A stretch of 64,000 nucleotides of DNA, taken from contig NZ_JABMJK010000013.1 of assembly GCF_013376005.1 (NCBI RefSeq), forward strand, positions 83,662 to 147,661. The letters run 5' to 3'. How positions within the stretch are numbered: the stretch's first letter is position 1; each line of letters opens with the position of its first letter. The stretch is from Duganella sp. SG902. GTDB taxonomy: Bacteria > Pseudomonadota > Gammaproteobacteria > Burkholderiales > Burkholderiaceae_D. A program made the position numbers and the translations under genes. This document shows, in pieces, positions 42,448 through 51,969 of the stretch. The notes beneath the pieces are model-generated. The model searched no databases. It was not told the origin of the DNA and was given only the letters and a program-made list of their open reading frames with translations.

Positions 42448-43661
42448 CTACCAAGAACACCTCCGGCCCGTTGAAGGGCATCAAGGTACTGGAACTGGGC
42501 ACGCTGATCGCGGGCCCTTTTTGTGCGCGCATGCTGGCGGAATTCGGCGCGGAGGTGATCAAGATCGAGTCGCCCGACGGCGGCGATCCGATCCGCAAGT
42601 GGCGCGTGCTGAAGGACGGCACCTCGCTGTGGTGGTCGGTGCAGTCGCGCAACAAGAAGTCCCTCACGCTCAACATGAAGCACGCGCAAGGCCGCGAGAT
42701 CGCGCGCAAGCTGGCGCTGGAGGCCGACATCATCATCGAGAACTACCGTCCCGGCGTGCTGGAGAAGTGGGAGCTCGGCTACGAGCAATTGAAGGCGGTC
42801 GATCCGTCGACCATCATGGTGCGCCTGTCCGGCTTCGGCCAGACCGGGCCGATGAAGGATCTGCCGGGCTTTGGCGCCATCGGCGAATCGATGGGCGGCC
42901 TGCGTTATGTCTCCGGCCATGCCGACCGGCCGCCGGTGCGGGTGGGCGTGTCGATCGGCGATTCGGTGGCGGCGCTGCACGGCGTGATCGGCGCCATGAT
43001 GGCGCTGCGTCACCGCGACGCCACCGGCGGCAAGCTCAAGGGCGAAGGCCAGATGGTGGACGTGGCCCTGTACGAATCCGTGTTCAACCTGATGGAATCG
43101 CTGGTGCCCGAGTTCGACCACGCCGGCGTGGTGCGCGAGCGCACCGGCGGCTCGCTGCCGGGCATCGTGCCGTCAAATACCTATACCACCAAGGATGGCG
43201 AGAACATCGTCATCGCCGGCAATGGCGACGCCATCTTCAAGCGGCTGGTGCTGGCCATGGGCCGCATCGACCTGGCCGGCAATCCGGAACTGGAGCGCAA
43301 TGACGGCCGCGTCAAGCACACGCAGATGATCGACGACGCCATCCAGGCCTGGTGCGACACGCAGACGATCGACAGCGCGCTGGAGGTGCTGAAAGCGGCC
43401 GACGTCCCGGCCGGCAAGATCTACTCCGTGCGCGACATGATGACCGACCCGCAATTCCTGGCGCGCGAGATGTTCGAGCAGCACCAGTTCGCGGACGGCA
43501 CGCCGGTCAAGCTGCCGGCCATCTCGCCCAAACTGTCCGCCACGCCGGGCCACACTAAATGGCTGGGCCCGACGCTGGGCCAGCACAACGACGAGGTGCT
43601 GCAATCACTCGGCTACAGCGCCGACGCCATCGCCGCGATGAAGCAGAATGGGGTGTTATGA
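42444..43661 (+). CDS. Family III (CaiB/BaiF) CoA-transferase
   Basis: 405 residues from the ATGA overlap with recR. The N-terminus has LKGIKVLELGTLIAGPFCAR and IKIESPDGGDPIRKW, typical of formyl-CoA transferase relatives. The conserved SRNKKSLTLNMK region is present, and an Asp in VGVSIGDSVAALHGVIGAMM lies where the catalytic Asp is found. The acyl substrate cannot be told. Coupling to recR looks like shared transcription rather than shared function. Confidence 0.9.
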   Translation: MTTKNTSGPLKGIKVLELGTLIAGPFCARMLAEFGAEVIKIESPDGGDPIRKWRVLKDGTSLWWSVQSRNKKSLTLNMKHAQGREIARKLALEADIIIENYRPGVLEKWELGYEQLKAVDPSTIMVRLSGFGQTGPMKDLPGFGAIGESMGGLRYVSGHADRPPVRVGVSIGDSVAALHGVIGAMMALRHRDATGGKLKGEGQMVDVALYESVFNLMESLVPEFDHAGVVRERTGGSLPGIVPSNTYTTKDGENIVIAGNGDAIFKRLVLAMGRIDLAGNPELERNDGRVKHTQMIDDAIQAWCDTQTIDSALEVLKAADVPAGKIYSVRDMMTDPQFLAREMFEQHQFADGTPVKLPAISPKLSATPGHTKWLGPTLGQHNDEVLQSLGYSADAIAAMKQNGVL

Positions 43662-44131
43662 GCGGCGAGAACTGATCTGCGCCCAGGCTGGGATGCTATC
43701 TCTGGCGTGCTGGAGTCGCTCTATCCCGGTCAGGAACCAAGGCACTTTGGGGCGGTTATCAGTTACCGGCTTGGCGGTTCAGATCCGCTTGACGGCATCA
43801 GTGTTTACCGCAGCGAGGAGGTGCGACCGCATTGGCACTTCGTCACCTTCGGGTTGTCCGAGCTGTATGCCAAGGAGACGGAGGACCCGGGCGTCACTGG
43901 CTATGGTTTTGAACTCACATTCCGTCTGGCTTGTGCCCCCGATGCAAGCGAGCCGCCGACCTGGCCATTGAACTTCCTACAAAACTGGCGCGTTATGTCT
44001 TCAAGACTGGCAATGTCTTCGATGATGGTCAAGGACGTTATACGGTCACCGGGCTGGATGAAGTCGAATGGCACATCCAGAAAACCTTGATCACCAGTGC
44101 CGAGGGCGAGATGGTTGCGACCTTCGGTTAA
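43662..44131 (+). pseudogene. Broken suppressor-of-fused (SUFU) family gene
   Basis: Three pieces of one SUFU-like protein can be read in different frames. The N-terminal part PGWDAISGVLESLYPGQEPR (from about 43680) lies in a frame without a start codon. The ATG at 43658 opens only MSGEN before a stop. The long middle (DPLDGISVYRSEEVRPHWHF to NFLQN) is in the same frame as that N-terminus. At 43985 one base is missing, and the continuation LARYVFKTGNVFDDG is in the -1 frame. After that the sequence (RYTVTGLDEVEWHIQ) no longer looks like SUFU. In bacteria SUFU domains often act as immunity proteins for polymorphic toxins. Two frameshifts and a lost C-terminus make a functional protein unlikely. 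Confidence 0.8.
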
Positions 44132-44436
44132 TCTGGCACTGCGGATAATTTTTTATTGCGTTTGATTGCGACCGCGATCAGGAGTTTAAGGTCGTGCACG
44201 AATTTCGCAATGTCCGGCAGTACAGTATATTTTTTTACGACATCTAATTCTTCTGAGAGTTCTGGCAATTGGGCTGGCGTTAAGTCCACTTCTTCAAAGT
44301 AATCTTCAAAGCGCAGCAATTGCGTGAGCTTAAACCGCTCGGCTAGATCGATAAGCGCCTCGTGTTGATCCCATTCCAGCGGAACAATATCTGCGGAGGT
44401 TTCATCTTCCGTCAGAACAGCAAAGTCTAGTGCCAT
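44128..44436 (-). CDS. Small acidic hypothetical protein (102 aa), possibly immunity-like
   Basis: 102 residues beginning MALDFAVLTEDETSADIVPL, acidic and helical, with a basic end (AIKRNKKLSAVPD). No family recognised. The size, acidic charge and location beside a broken SUFU gene fit immunity proteins of contact-dependent toxins. GC content is clearly below the surroundings. AGGAGACACT precedes the ATG on the minus strand. No toxin gene is present in the window. Confidence 0.6.
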   Translation of the reverse strand: MALDFAVLTEDETSADIVPLEWDQHEALIDLAERFKLTQLLRFEDYFEEVDLTPAQLPELSEELDVVKKYTVLPDIAKFVHDLKLLIAVAIKRNKKLSAVPD

Positions 44437-44551
44437 CAGTGTCTCCTATGGTCCTCGCCTGCATTGAATTTACTCTTGTTTGCATGCGTTGGCGATTGCG
44501 TGGTGGTATGGTATTTGATGATGTGGTTCCAGCCGCGCTTGGTGATGTTGA

Positions 44552-46690
44552 TCATGTCATGGCGAGCGTGCATTGGCTGGTCAGCATGCGGTGGATGGAG
44601 TCGGGCGGGGAGGGATGGCCCAGGTAGTAGCCTTGCACCATGTCGCAGCCGTATTGTTCCAGCAGGACCAGTTGGGCGTCCGTCTCCACGCCTTCGGCCA
44701 CCACCGCCATCTTCAGGCCATGCGCCATGGCGATGATGGCGCGCGTGATGGCGGCGTTTTCGGAATCGAGCGGCAGGCCGCTGATGAAGCTTTTGTCGAT
44801 CTTGAGCGCGCGCACGTCGAAGCGCTTTAAATAATTCATCGATGAGTAGCCGGTGCCGAAGTCGTCGATCGACAGGTACACGCCGATGGCGCGCAGCTGC
44901 TCCAGCGTGGACATGGTGGCGCGCGCGTCGTCCATCAGCGTGCCTTCGGTCAGTTCCAGTTCCAGCAGCTCGGGCGGCAGGCCGGTGTCGTGTAGGGCCG
45001 AGATCACGCTCTGGGTCAGGTTGTCGTCCTTGAACTGCTTGGCCGACAGGTTGACCGCCACCCGCACCGGTGGCTTGCCCGGCAACTGCCACGCCATCGC
45101 CTGCTGGCAGGCGGCGCGCAACACCCATTCGCCGATGGGCACGATCAGGCCGGTCTCCTCGGCCAGCGGGATGAACTCGGTGGGCGAGATCACGCCGCGC
45201 TCGGGATGGCGCCAGCGCACCAGCGCCTCGAAGCCGACGATGCGCGAACTGGCGACGTCGATCTGCGGCTGGTACAGCAGGTAGAGCTCGTCGTTCTGCA
45301 GGGCCTTGCGCAGGCCCACCTCCAGCTTGACGTGGCTCATGATCTGCATGGTCAGCGAGGAGCTGTACAGCTTGGCGTTGTTCTTGCCGCAGTTCTTGGC
45401 GTGGTACATGGCGGTGTCGGCGTACTTGAGCAGCGAGTTGCAGTCCTCGCCGTCCTCCGGATACAGCGAGATGCCGATGCTGGCGGTGACGAAGATTTCG
45501 TGCGCGTCCAGCAGGAAGGGGCGGCGCATGGCTTCCTTCACGCGGTGCGCCACGTTGAGCGCGTTCTCCACCCGCTCGAGGTCGGGAATCAGGATGGTGA
45601 ATTCGTCGCCGCCCAGCCGCGCCAGGTTGGTGGCGGCCTCGTTGCGCGAGACCAGGTCGCCCGGCCGCGTGGTTTCGCGCAGGCGCTCGGAGACGGCGCG
45701 CAGCAGGTGGTCGCCGACGTCATGGCCGAGCGTGTCGTTGATGCGCTTGAAGGCGTCCAGGTCCATGAACAGCACCGCGAACTTCTTGTTGGCCTTGCGC
45801 GAGCGCGCCAGCTCGGCCTCCAGCGTTTCCAGGAAGGCCTGGCGGTTGGGGATGCCGGTCAGCGAGTCGCAGTAGGCCAGGCGGCGGATCTGTTCCTCGC
45901 TGCGCTTGCGCTCGCTGATGTCGCGCACCAGGCCCAGCACCTCGTCCGGCCCGGTGGCCACCAGCCGCGCCTCGAAGTGGCGCACCGGCAGCGGCGCCGG
46001 ATGCTCGCCCTGGCGCGCGCGCGGCGCCGGGCCGGGCAGCGGCAACTGGTAGTCGAGCGAGCGGATGTGCTGGGTGTCGAGCACGGCGCACACCTGCTCC
46101 ATCATGTGGCCGGCGATCTCGGGCGGCAGCACCTGGCTCAGGTGCCGGCCCACGCACAGGTCGGTGGAGAACACGCTGCTGGCCTCGTGGCCCTGTTCAT
46201 AGTCGAGGTAGTAGCCGTCCTTGTTCATGCGGAAGAAGGTGTCGGGGATGGCGGCCAGCACCGCGCGGTGCTGGGCGTCGGCGATGCGCAGGCGGCTGAT
46301 GGCGTCGCTGGCGCGCAGCACGTACAGCACGCGGTGGCCGAGGATGGGCCAGTTGATCGGCTTGGAGACGAAGTCGGTGGCGCCGGCCTCGTAGGCGCGG
46401 GTGACCGACTCCAGCTCGTCGCCGCCGGTGACCATGATGATGGGCACGGCGGCCTGCGCCTCCCGCTGGCGGATCTCGCGGCACACGCTGAAGCCGTCCA
46501 TGCCGGGCATGTCGACGTCCAGCAGCACCAGGTCCGGGGTGACGCTCTGGAAGCAGGCCAGCGCCTTCAGGCCGTCCTCGGCCTCGATGGCGTCGAGGCC
46601 GACTTGCGCCAGCATTTCCAGCATCAGCAGGCGCATGGTGGGATCGTCGTCCGCGACCAGCACCAGGCCGCGCTTGGGGGAAGTTGCCAT
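44552..46690 (-). CDS. Response regulator with PAS-like, GGDEF and EAL domains
   Basis: 712 residues. Receiver domain at residues 8-125 (VLVADDDPTMRLLMLEML; phospho-acceptor Asp in LVLLDVDMPGMDGF). A PAS-like region follows (about 140-270). The GGDEF domain starts RLAYCDSLTGIPNRQAFLET and keeps an intact GGDEF core; an RPGD motif lies upstream but is separated by a short insertion. The EAL domain has FEALVRWRHPERGVISPTEF, NLSAKQF, LELTEGTLMDD and DDFGTGYSSMNYL, which suggests an active phosphodiesterase. It starts 2 nt after the hybrid kinase and is probably its output. Confidence 0.93.
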   Translation of the reverse strand: MATSPKRGLVLVADDDPTMRLLMLEMLAQVGLDAIEAEDGLKALACFQSVTPDLVLLDVDMPGMDGFSVCREIRQREAQAAVPIIMVTGGDELESVTRAYEAGATDFVSKPINWPILGHRVLYVLRASDAISRLRIADAQHRAVLAAIPDTFFRMNKDGYYLDYEQGHEASSVFSTDLCVGRHLSQVLPPEIAGHMMEQVCAVLDTQHIRSLDYQLPLPGPAPRARQGEHPAPLPVRHFEARLVATGPDEVLGLVRDISERKRSEEQIRRLAYCDSLTGIPNRQAFLETLEAELARSRKANKKFAVLFMDLDAFKRINDTLGHDVGDHLLRAVSERLRETTRPGDLVSRNEAATNLARLGGDEFTILIPDLERVENALNVAHRVKEAMRRPFLLDAHEIFVTASIGISLYPEDGEDCNSLLKYADTAMYHAKNCGKNNAKLYSSSLTMQIMSHVKLEVGLRKALQNDELYLLYQPQIDVASSRIVGFEALVRWRHPERGVISPTEFIPLAEETGLIVPIGEWVLRAACQQAMAWQLPGKPPVRVAVNLSAKQFKDDNLTQSVISALHDTGLPPELLELELTEGTLMDDARATMSTLEQLRAIGVYLSIDDFGTGYSSMNYLKRFDVRALKIDKSFISGLPLDSENAAITRAIIAMAHGLKMAVVAEGVETDAQLVLLEQYGCDMVQGYYLGHPSPPDSIHRMLTSQCTLAMT

Positions 46691-46692
46691 GA

Positions 46693-49515
46693 TCAGGTTT
46701 CCTTTTCCAGGAGGGCTCCCAACGCCTGCCGCGCGGCCTGGAAAGAGTGTTCCATGTCAGCCAGCAGTGCTGCGGCGCCGGCGGTGGTGTTGTTGCGTCC
46801 GAGTTGTTCGAGTTCCTTGCTGTGCCGCGCCAGCGCGTCGGCGCCGACATTGGCGCTGCTCGACTTGAGGCTGTGCGCGGCCTTGCGCAGCTGGCCGGCG
46901 TCGCCGGCGCTGATGGCTTGCTGAATGGCTTGCAGCAGCCGCGGCGTGTCGCGCAGGAAGGCTTGCAGCACGCGCTCCAGCAGGACGCCGCCGTTGGCCG
47001 GGCTCAGCGCGCGGATGTTTTCCAGCGCCTGCCGGTTGATGGCGTCGTCCGCGGCCGGCGGCGCCTCGGCCGCCGCCGGGGCCGCGCGCGGCAGCGTGAT
47101 CCAGCGCGCCAGGGTTTGCCCCAGCGCCTGCTGGGTGAAGGGCTTGCTCAGGTAGTCGTCCATGCCGGCCGCCAGGCACGATTCGCGGTCGCCCTGCAGC
47201 GCGTTGGCGGTGATGGCGATGATGGGCATGCTGCGCGCGCGGCCGCGCTGCTGCTCGTGGCGGCGGATCTCGCTGGTGGCGGCAAAGCCGTCCATCACCG
47301 GCATCTGGCAGTCCATCAGGATGACGTCGAAATCGTCGGCCTGCACCGAGTGCAGCGCCTCCTCGCCGTTGCAGGCGCGGCTGACGTCCAGCCCCAGGCC
47401 CTCCAGCATGGCGCTGGCCACTTCCACGTTGACCGGGTTGTCTTCCGCCAGCAGCACCTTGCGGCGCTTGCGCGGCCGGCTGCCGCTGCTGAGGGTGGTG
47501 ACCGGCGGCGCGGCCGGCGCCACGGCGGCGGGCGAGGGCGGCGGCGCGCCTGGCGGCGCTGCGGCCGGCGCGCGGGCCTCGTGTCCGCGCGCGGGCGTGG
47601 TGATGGCGTCGTACAGGTCGCACTCGCGGGGCGGCTTGATGAGCTGGAAGGCGACGCCGGCCTGGCGCTGCTGCACGCTGTCGGCGGCGTTGCGCTCGGT
47701 GCTCAGCAACAGCAGGCGCGTGGCGGCCAGCGCCGGCTCGCTGTGGATGGCCGCCGCCAGCGCCAGGCCGCTGGTGCGCGGCTGCTCCATGTCGAGCAGC
47801 AGCACGTGGTAGGCGTGGCCGCTGGCGGCCGCCTGCCGCAAGCGCGGCAGGGCGTCGTTGGCGGTGGCGCCGGCGCAGCTGATGCGCCAGGCCGCCAGTT
47901 GCCGCTCCAGCGCGGCGCGGCTGGCGGGATTTTCATCGACAATCAAAGCGCGGATTCCCTGGGTTGCGGTGGATGGATCGTCGCTGTCTATGCGGCGCTT
48001 ATCAAAATTTACGGCAAACCAAAACACCGATCCTTGAGTTAGCGCATGGTCGACGCCAATCGCGCCGCCCATCAGCTCCACCAGTTGTTTCGAGATCGCC
48101 AGGCCCAGGCCGGTGCCGCCATGCTTGCGCGTGGTGGAGCCGTCCGCCTGCGAGAACGAGTCGAAGATGCGCGCGCGCGCCTCGGCCGAGACGCCGATGC
48201 CGGTGTCGTGCACCTCGAAGCGCAGGCCGACCGCCTGCGCGTCCTCGCGCGCCACGCTGACCCTGACCGTGATCTGGCCGGCGTCGGTGAACTTGATGGC
48301 GTTGCCGAGCAGGTTGAACATCACCTGCCGCAGCCGGTTGGGGTCGCCGCACACGCCGAGCGGGATGTTGGGCGCGATGTCCAGCCGCAGGCGCAAGCCC
48401 TTGGCCTGCGCCTGCGGCGTGAAGACGTTGTCGATGTCGTCCAGCAGGTCGCGGAAGTTGAAGTGGATGTACTCCACCGTCAGCTTGCCGGCCTCGATCT
48501 TGGAAAAGTCGAGGATGTCGTTGATGATCACCAGCAGATGCTCGCCGGAGCGCTTGACCATGTCGGTGTAGTGGCGCTGCTGTTCGCTCAGGCGCGTGGC
48601 CAGCAGCAGCTCCGTCATGCCGAGCACGCCGTTCATGGGGGTGCGGATCTCGTGGCTCATGGTGGCCAGGAAGGCGCTCTTGGCCTGGCTGGCGGTCTCG
48701 GCGGCGTTCTTGGCCTTCTCCAGCTGCTCGGTGCGCACGCTGACCTGCCGTTCCAGCTGGTCGCGGTATTGGGCCAGGGCGGCGTCGCGGCCCTCCACCT
48801 GCGCCAGCATGTCGTTGAAGCTGTCGATCAGCGCGCCCAGCTCGTCGTTGCGCTGATGGGCGATGCGCGGCGTCGCCTGGCCGCGGCTGACCTGCTGCGC
48901 CGCCGCGATCAGCTGGGCGACCGGCTCGGCGACGCTGCCCTTGAAGCGGGCCGCCGTCAGCAGCGCCATCATGAAGGACAGCGCGGCCGCCACGGCGGCG
49001 GCGCCGAGGTTTTTCAGGAGGTCCAGCCACATGCGGGTGAGCGCGCCCTCGACCATCACCACGCCGCTGGCCTCGTCGCCCTCGCGCAGCACGCGGTAGA
49101 CGCGCATGGCCGGCGCCCAGGGCGGGCCGCTGCGCTCGGCGTACAGGTCGGCGGCGCCGGCCGGCGCCGACAGCGCCTCCGGGCCGGCCTGGCCGGGCGG
49201 CAGGCGCGGCGACAGGTAGCGCGCCAGCAGCTTGCCCTCGCTGTCGTACAGGGCCGCCTGCAGGATGTCGTCCTCCATCGCCAGCGTCGCCAGCGTCCGG
49301 CCGGCCTGCTGGCGGTCGGCGTACAGCAGCGCGGTCCTGCTGTTGTTGCCGACCACCGCGGCCAGCGAGGACAGCTGCTGGCGCGCGTCCTCGCTATGGC
49401 TGAGCACGGACGTGGCGGCGAACGCGACGAACACCAGCAGCAGCGCGCTGCCGGTGGACAGCACGGACATGATGGTCAGTTTCTGACTCAGACCGGAGCG
49501 TTCGAAGTTGAACAT
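46693..49515 (-). CDS. Hybrid sensor histidine kinase with CHASE8-like sensor, receiver(s) and HPt
   Basis: 940 residues from the ATG at 49515 (MFNFERSGLSQKLTIM). Two transmembrane helices (about 16-38 and 168-188) enclose a periplasmic domain of the CHASE8 type. HAMP at about 190-245, then a coiled coil. HisKA with SHEIRTPMNG (His288), and ATPase motifs NLLGNAIKF, DTGIGVS and GGTGLGLAISKQLVELMGG. A degenerate receiver (VDENPASRAALERQL) is followed by a full receiver (LLAEDNPVNVEVASAMLEGL, DVILMDCQMPVMDGF). The C-terminal HPt has AAHSLKSSSANVGA. The frame stays open far upstream, but the upstream part has no domain. It probably phosphorylates the GGDEF-EAL regulator 2 nt downstream. Confidence 0.93.
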   Translation of the reverse strand: MFNFERSGLSQKLTIMSVLSTGSALLLVFVAFAATSVLSHSEDARQQLSSLAAVVGNNSRTALLYADRQQAGRTLATLAMEDDILQAALYDSEGKLLARYLSPRLPPGQAGPEALSAPAGAADLYAERSGPPWAPAMRVYRVLREGDEASGVVMVEGALTRMWLDLLKNLGAAAVAAALSFMMALLTAARFKGSVAEPVAQLIAAAQQVSRGQATPRIAHQRNDELGALIDSFNDMLAQVEGRDAALAQYRDQLERQVSVRTEQLEKAKNAAETASQAKSAFLATMSHEIRTPMNGVLGMTELLLATRLSEQQRHYTDMVKRSGEHLLVIINDILDFSKIEAGKLTVEYIHFNFRDLLDDIDNVFTPQAQAKGLRLRLDIAPNIPLGVCGDPNRLRQVMFNLLGNAIKFTDAGQITVRVSVAREDAQAVGLRFEVHDTGIGVSAEARARIFDSFSQADGSTTRKHGGTGLGLAISKQLVELMGGAIGVDHALTQGSVFWFAVNFDKRRIDSDDPSTATQGIRALIVDENPASRAALERQLAAWRISCAGATANDALPRLRQAAASGHAYHVLLLDMEQPRTSGLALAAAIHSEPALAATRLLLLSTERNAADSVQQRQAGVAFQLIKPPRECDLYDAITTPARGHEARAPAAAPPGAPPPSPAAVAPAAPPVTTLSSGSRPRKRRKVLLAEDNPVNVEVASAMLEGLGLDVSRACNGEEALHSVQADDFDVILMDCQMPVMDGFAATSEIRRHEQQRGRARSMPIIAITANALQGDRESCLAAGMDDYLSKPFTQQALGQTLARWITLPRAAPAAAEAPPAADDAINRQALENIRALSPANGGVLLERVLQAFLRDTPRLLQAIQQAISAGDAGQLRKAAHSLKSSSANVGADALARHSKELEQLGRNNTTAGAAALLADMEHSFQAARQALGALLEKET

Positions 49516-49647
49516 CGCGTGGGCCCATCCATAAATGCCAATAAGAAAAATATATGCATCAGGCAAGCTCGGCTTTGATGTACATCTAACGCGGGCACCT
49601 TTGAGCTGCCTCAAACGACGCGCCGCGCGGCGCTGCAAGCTGGGAGG

Positions 49648-50853
49648 ATGGAACGCAAAAAAATCTTGTTCGTGGCGGAGGCGGTGACGCTGGCCCACGT
49701 GGGCCGGCCGCTGGCGCTGGCGCGCACGCTGGACCGGCGGCGCTACGCGGTGCACCTCGCGTGCGCGCCCGGCTACGACATGTTTCTCAAGGGCAGCGAT
49801 GTCACCAGCTGGCCCCTGCACAGCATTCCCAGCGCGCGCTTCCTGGCCGCGCTGGCGGCGGGCAAGCCGGTGTACGACGCGGCCACGCTGCGCGAGTACG
49901 TGCTGGACGACATGCGCCTGCTGCAGGCGGTGCGGCCGGACGTGGTGATCGGCGACTTCCGCCTGTCGCTGTCGGTCAGCGCGCGGCTGGCGGGGGTGCC
50001 GTACGTGAGCGTGACCAACGCCTACTGGAGCCCGTACGTCCGGCAGCGCTACCGGGTGCCGGCGCTGCCGCTGGCGCGCGTGCTGCCGATCGCGCTGGCC
50101 GAGCGCCTGTTCGCGCTGGCGCGGCCGCTGGCGTTCGCGCTGCACAGCCGTCCGCTCAACCGCGTGCGGCGCGCCTACGGCCTGCCGTCCCTCGGGCATG
50201 ACCTGCGGCGCGTCTACACCGACGCCGACCACGTGCTGTACGCCGACATTCCCGAAATGTTCCCCGCGCACGACTTGCCGATGACGCATTCCTATCTGGG
50301 GCCGGTCATGTGGTCGCCGCCGACCGAGCCGCCGCCCTGGTGGGACGCCCTGCCGGGCGGGCGCGACGTCGTCTACGTCACGCTGGGCAGCTCGGGGCAG
50401 GGCGCCTTGCTGTCCAGGGTGCTGCAGGCCCTGGCGCCGCTGCCGCTGACGGTGATGGCCGCCACCGCCGGCACCGTCACGCCCGGCACGCTGCCGGACA
50501 ACGCCCGCGTCGCCAGCTACCTGCCCGGCGAGCAGGCCGCGCGGCGCGCGCGGCTGGTGATCTGCAACGGCGGCAGCCCGACCAGCCAGCAGGCGCTGGC
50601 GGCCGGGGTGCCGGTGCTGGGCGTGGCCGGCAATCTCGATCAATACCTGAACATGGATGGGGTGCTGCGCGCCGGCGCCGGCGCCTTGCTGCGCTCGGAC
50701 CGCCTGGTGGAGGAGCAATTGCGCGCCGCCGCGCTGCGCCTGCTGGAGGAGCCGGAGCCACGGGCGGCGGCGGGACGGGTGGCGCAGCAGTTCCAGCGTT
50801 ACGACGCCGGCGCCCGCCTGGCCGCGCTGCTGGCGCAAATCTTGCGGCAATAA
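49648..50853 (+). CDS. Glycosyltransferase, GT1/MGT type
   Basis: 401 residues with a GT-B fold. The N-terminus MERKKILFVAEAVTLAHVGR is the acceptor domain start with the His near residue 17. The nucleotide-sugar domain has VVYVTLGSSGQGALLSRVLQ, VICNGGSPTSQQALAAGVPV and LDQYLNMDGVLRAGAG, matching the family donor-binding loop (usual HGG is NGG here). Acceptor and donor are unknown. It is divergent from the hybrid kinase and stands alone. Confidence 0.85.
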   Translation: MERKKILFVAEAVTLAHVGRPLALARTLDRRRYAVHLACAPGYDMFLKGSDVTSWPLHSIPSARFLAALAAGKPVYDAATLREYVLDDMRLLQAVRPDVVIGDFRLSLSVSARLAGVPYVSVTNAYWSPYVRQRYRVPALPLARVLPIALAERLFALARPLAFALHSRPLNRVRRAYGLPSLGHDLRRVYTDADHVLYADIPEMFPAHDLPMTHSYLGPVMWSPPTEPPPWWDALPGGRDVVYVTLGSSGQGALLSRVLQALAPLPLTVMAATAGTVTPGTLPDNARVASYLPGEQAARRARLVICNGGSPTSQQALAAGVPVLGVAGNLDQYLNMDGVLRAGAGALLRSDRLVEEQLRAAALRLLEEPEPRAAAGRVAQQFQRYDAGARLAALLAQILRQ

Positions 50854-50886
50854 AAAAGCGGATCGGGCGGGAGGGGCCGATCCGCT
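50851..50886 (-). terminator. Terminator between the glycosyltransferase and PEP-CTERM genes
   Basis: AGCGGATCGG (50857-50866) pairs with CCGATCCGCT (50877-50886). On the minus strand TTTTTT follows, so it ends the PEP-CTERM gene. It overlaps the glycosyltransferase stop. Confidence 0.85.
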
Positions 50887-50905
50887 GTAAAGACCGCTGC
50901 CGCGG

Positions 50906-51826
50906 TCACGACTGCACTTTGCGGCGCGTGCCCAGCGCGAGTCCCGCGAAGCCCAGTCCGATCAGTGCCAGGGTGGCCGGCTCCGGAATGGTGGCGAAGC
51001 TTTGCGACGAGTCCACCTTGAGGAAGGGCACTGTGGTGGGCGTGGAACCGTCCCACATCATGGTTGGGGTGAAGAACGACGGCACGTTGGTGGTGCCGGT
51101 GAATTTGTCGACGAAGATGGAGCCGGTGACGGCGTCCAGGTAGTTGGGGTCGACATAGTCGATCATGAAGCGCGAGTCGAACGAGCCGGTGCCGACCGCG
51201 CCGGAGGCGCTGAAGCTGGCCTCGTTGAACACGAGGTGGCCGGACATGATCATGATGCCGTCGCCATCGCCGCCGCCGCCACCGCAGCCGGCGGAGGTGA
51301 CGCCTTCGCCGTAGCAGCGCACGGTGTTGCCGCCGTTGCCGGGCACGGCCTTGCTGCCGTCGGTGATGTTGTCGAGGAAGATGGCGAGGTTCTGCACGCC
51401 GGGACGCAGCGGGTCCACGTCCATGGCGGCCGATTGCGAGGCGGGCAGGCCGAAGTTGACGGTGGTGGCGGTTTGCGCGGTGACCAGTTCCTGGAAGCGC
51501 ACCACCTTGCTGATTTCAAAGTTGCTGTTCAGCCCGGCCGGCGTGACGATGGCGGGGATGTTGCTGTTGGACATGGTGCCGACCACCATTTGCGAGCGCA
51601 GCTCGGTCAGGTAGGGCGCGCTGGCGCCGGGGCCGACGATGCGGCCGGGAACGAAACCGGTGGCCAGACCGGTGTCGGTGACGTTGGTCCACAGGTCGGC
51701 GAAGGTGGTGTAGGTGCCGGTGCCGGTGGGATCAAGGCCGAGGGTGGGGCCGGCGCTGGCGGTCAGCGGCGCGGCCAGCGCGGCTGCCAGCAGGGCGCCG
51801 GCCAGCGCGGGTTGGGTGGTTTTCAT
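50906..51826 (-). CDS. PEP-CTERM sorted extracellular protein
   Basis: 306 residues from the ATG at 51826, with GAGGA upstream. A signal peptide ends TASAG near residue 25. The C-terminus carries the sorting signal IPEPATLALIGLGFAGLALG followed by TRRK: PEP motif, hydrophobic helix, basic tail. Such proteins are processed by an exosortase (EpsH type) and exported with exopolysaccharide. The middle is Thr/Gly/Asp-rich with GCGGGGGDGDG, possibly metal-binding. The exosortase is not in the window. Confidence 0.9.
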   Translation of the reverse strand: MKTTQPALAGALLAAALAAPLTASAGPTLGLDPTGTGTYTTFADLWTNVTDTGLATGFVPGRIVGPGASAPYLTELRSQMVVGTMSNSNIPAIVTPAGLNSNFEISKVVRFQELVTAQTATTVNFGLPASQSAAMDVDPLRPGVQNLAIFLDNITDGSKAVPGNGGNTVRCYGEGVTSAGCGGGGGDGDGIMIMSGHLVFNEASFSASGAVGTGSFDSRFMIDYVDPNYLDAVTGSIFVDKFTGTTNVPSFFTPTMMWDGSTPTTVPFLKVDSSQSFATIPEPATLALIGLGFAGLALGTRRKVQS

Positions 51827-51969
51827 GTGTGCTCCTCGAAGTAGGGCCACGGGAATCGAAGCCGTGACGATCAAGGAGCAAAAGCCTTGCCAGTGCCGGC
51901 GATCCTTGTGAAATCAGGGACTTGCGCGCGGCGCGCGGGCCTTGCGGCGGCGCGGTGTAAAGAATTCCG

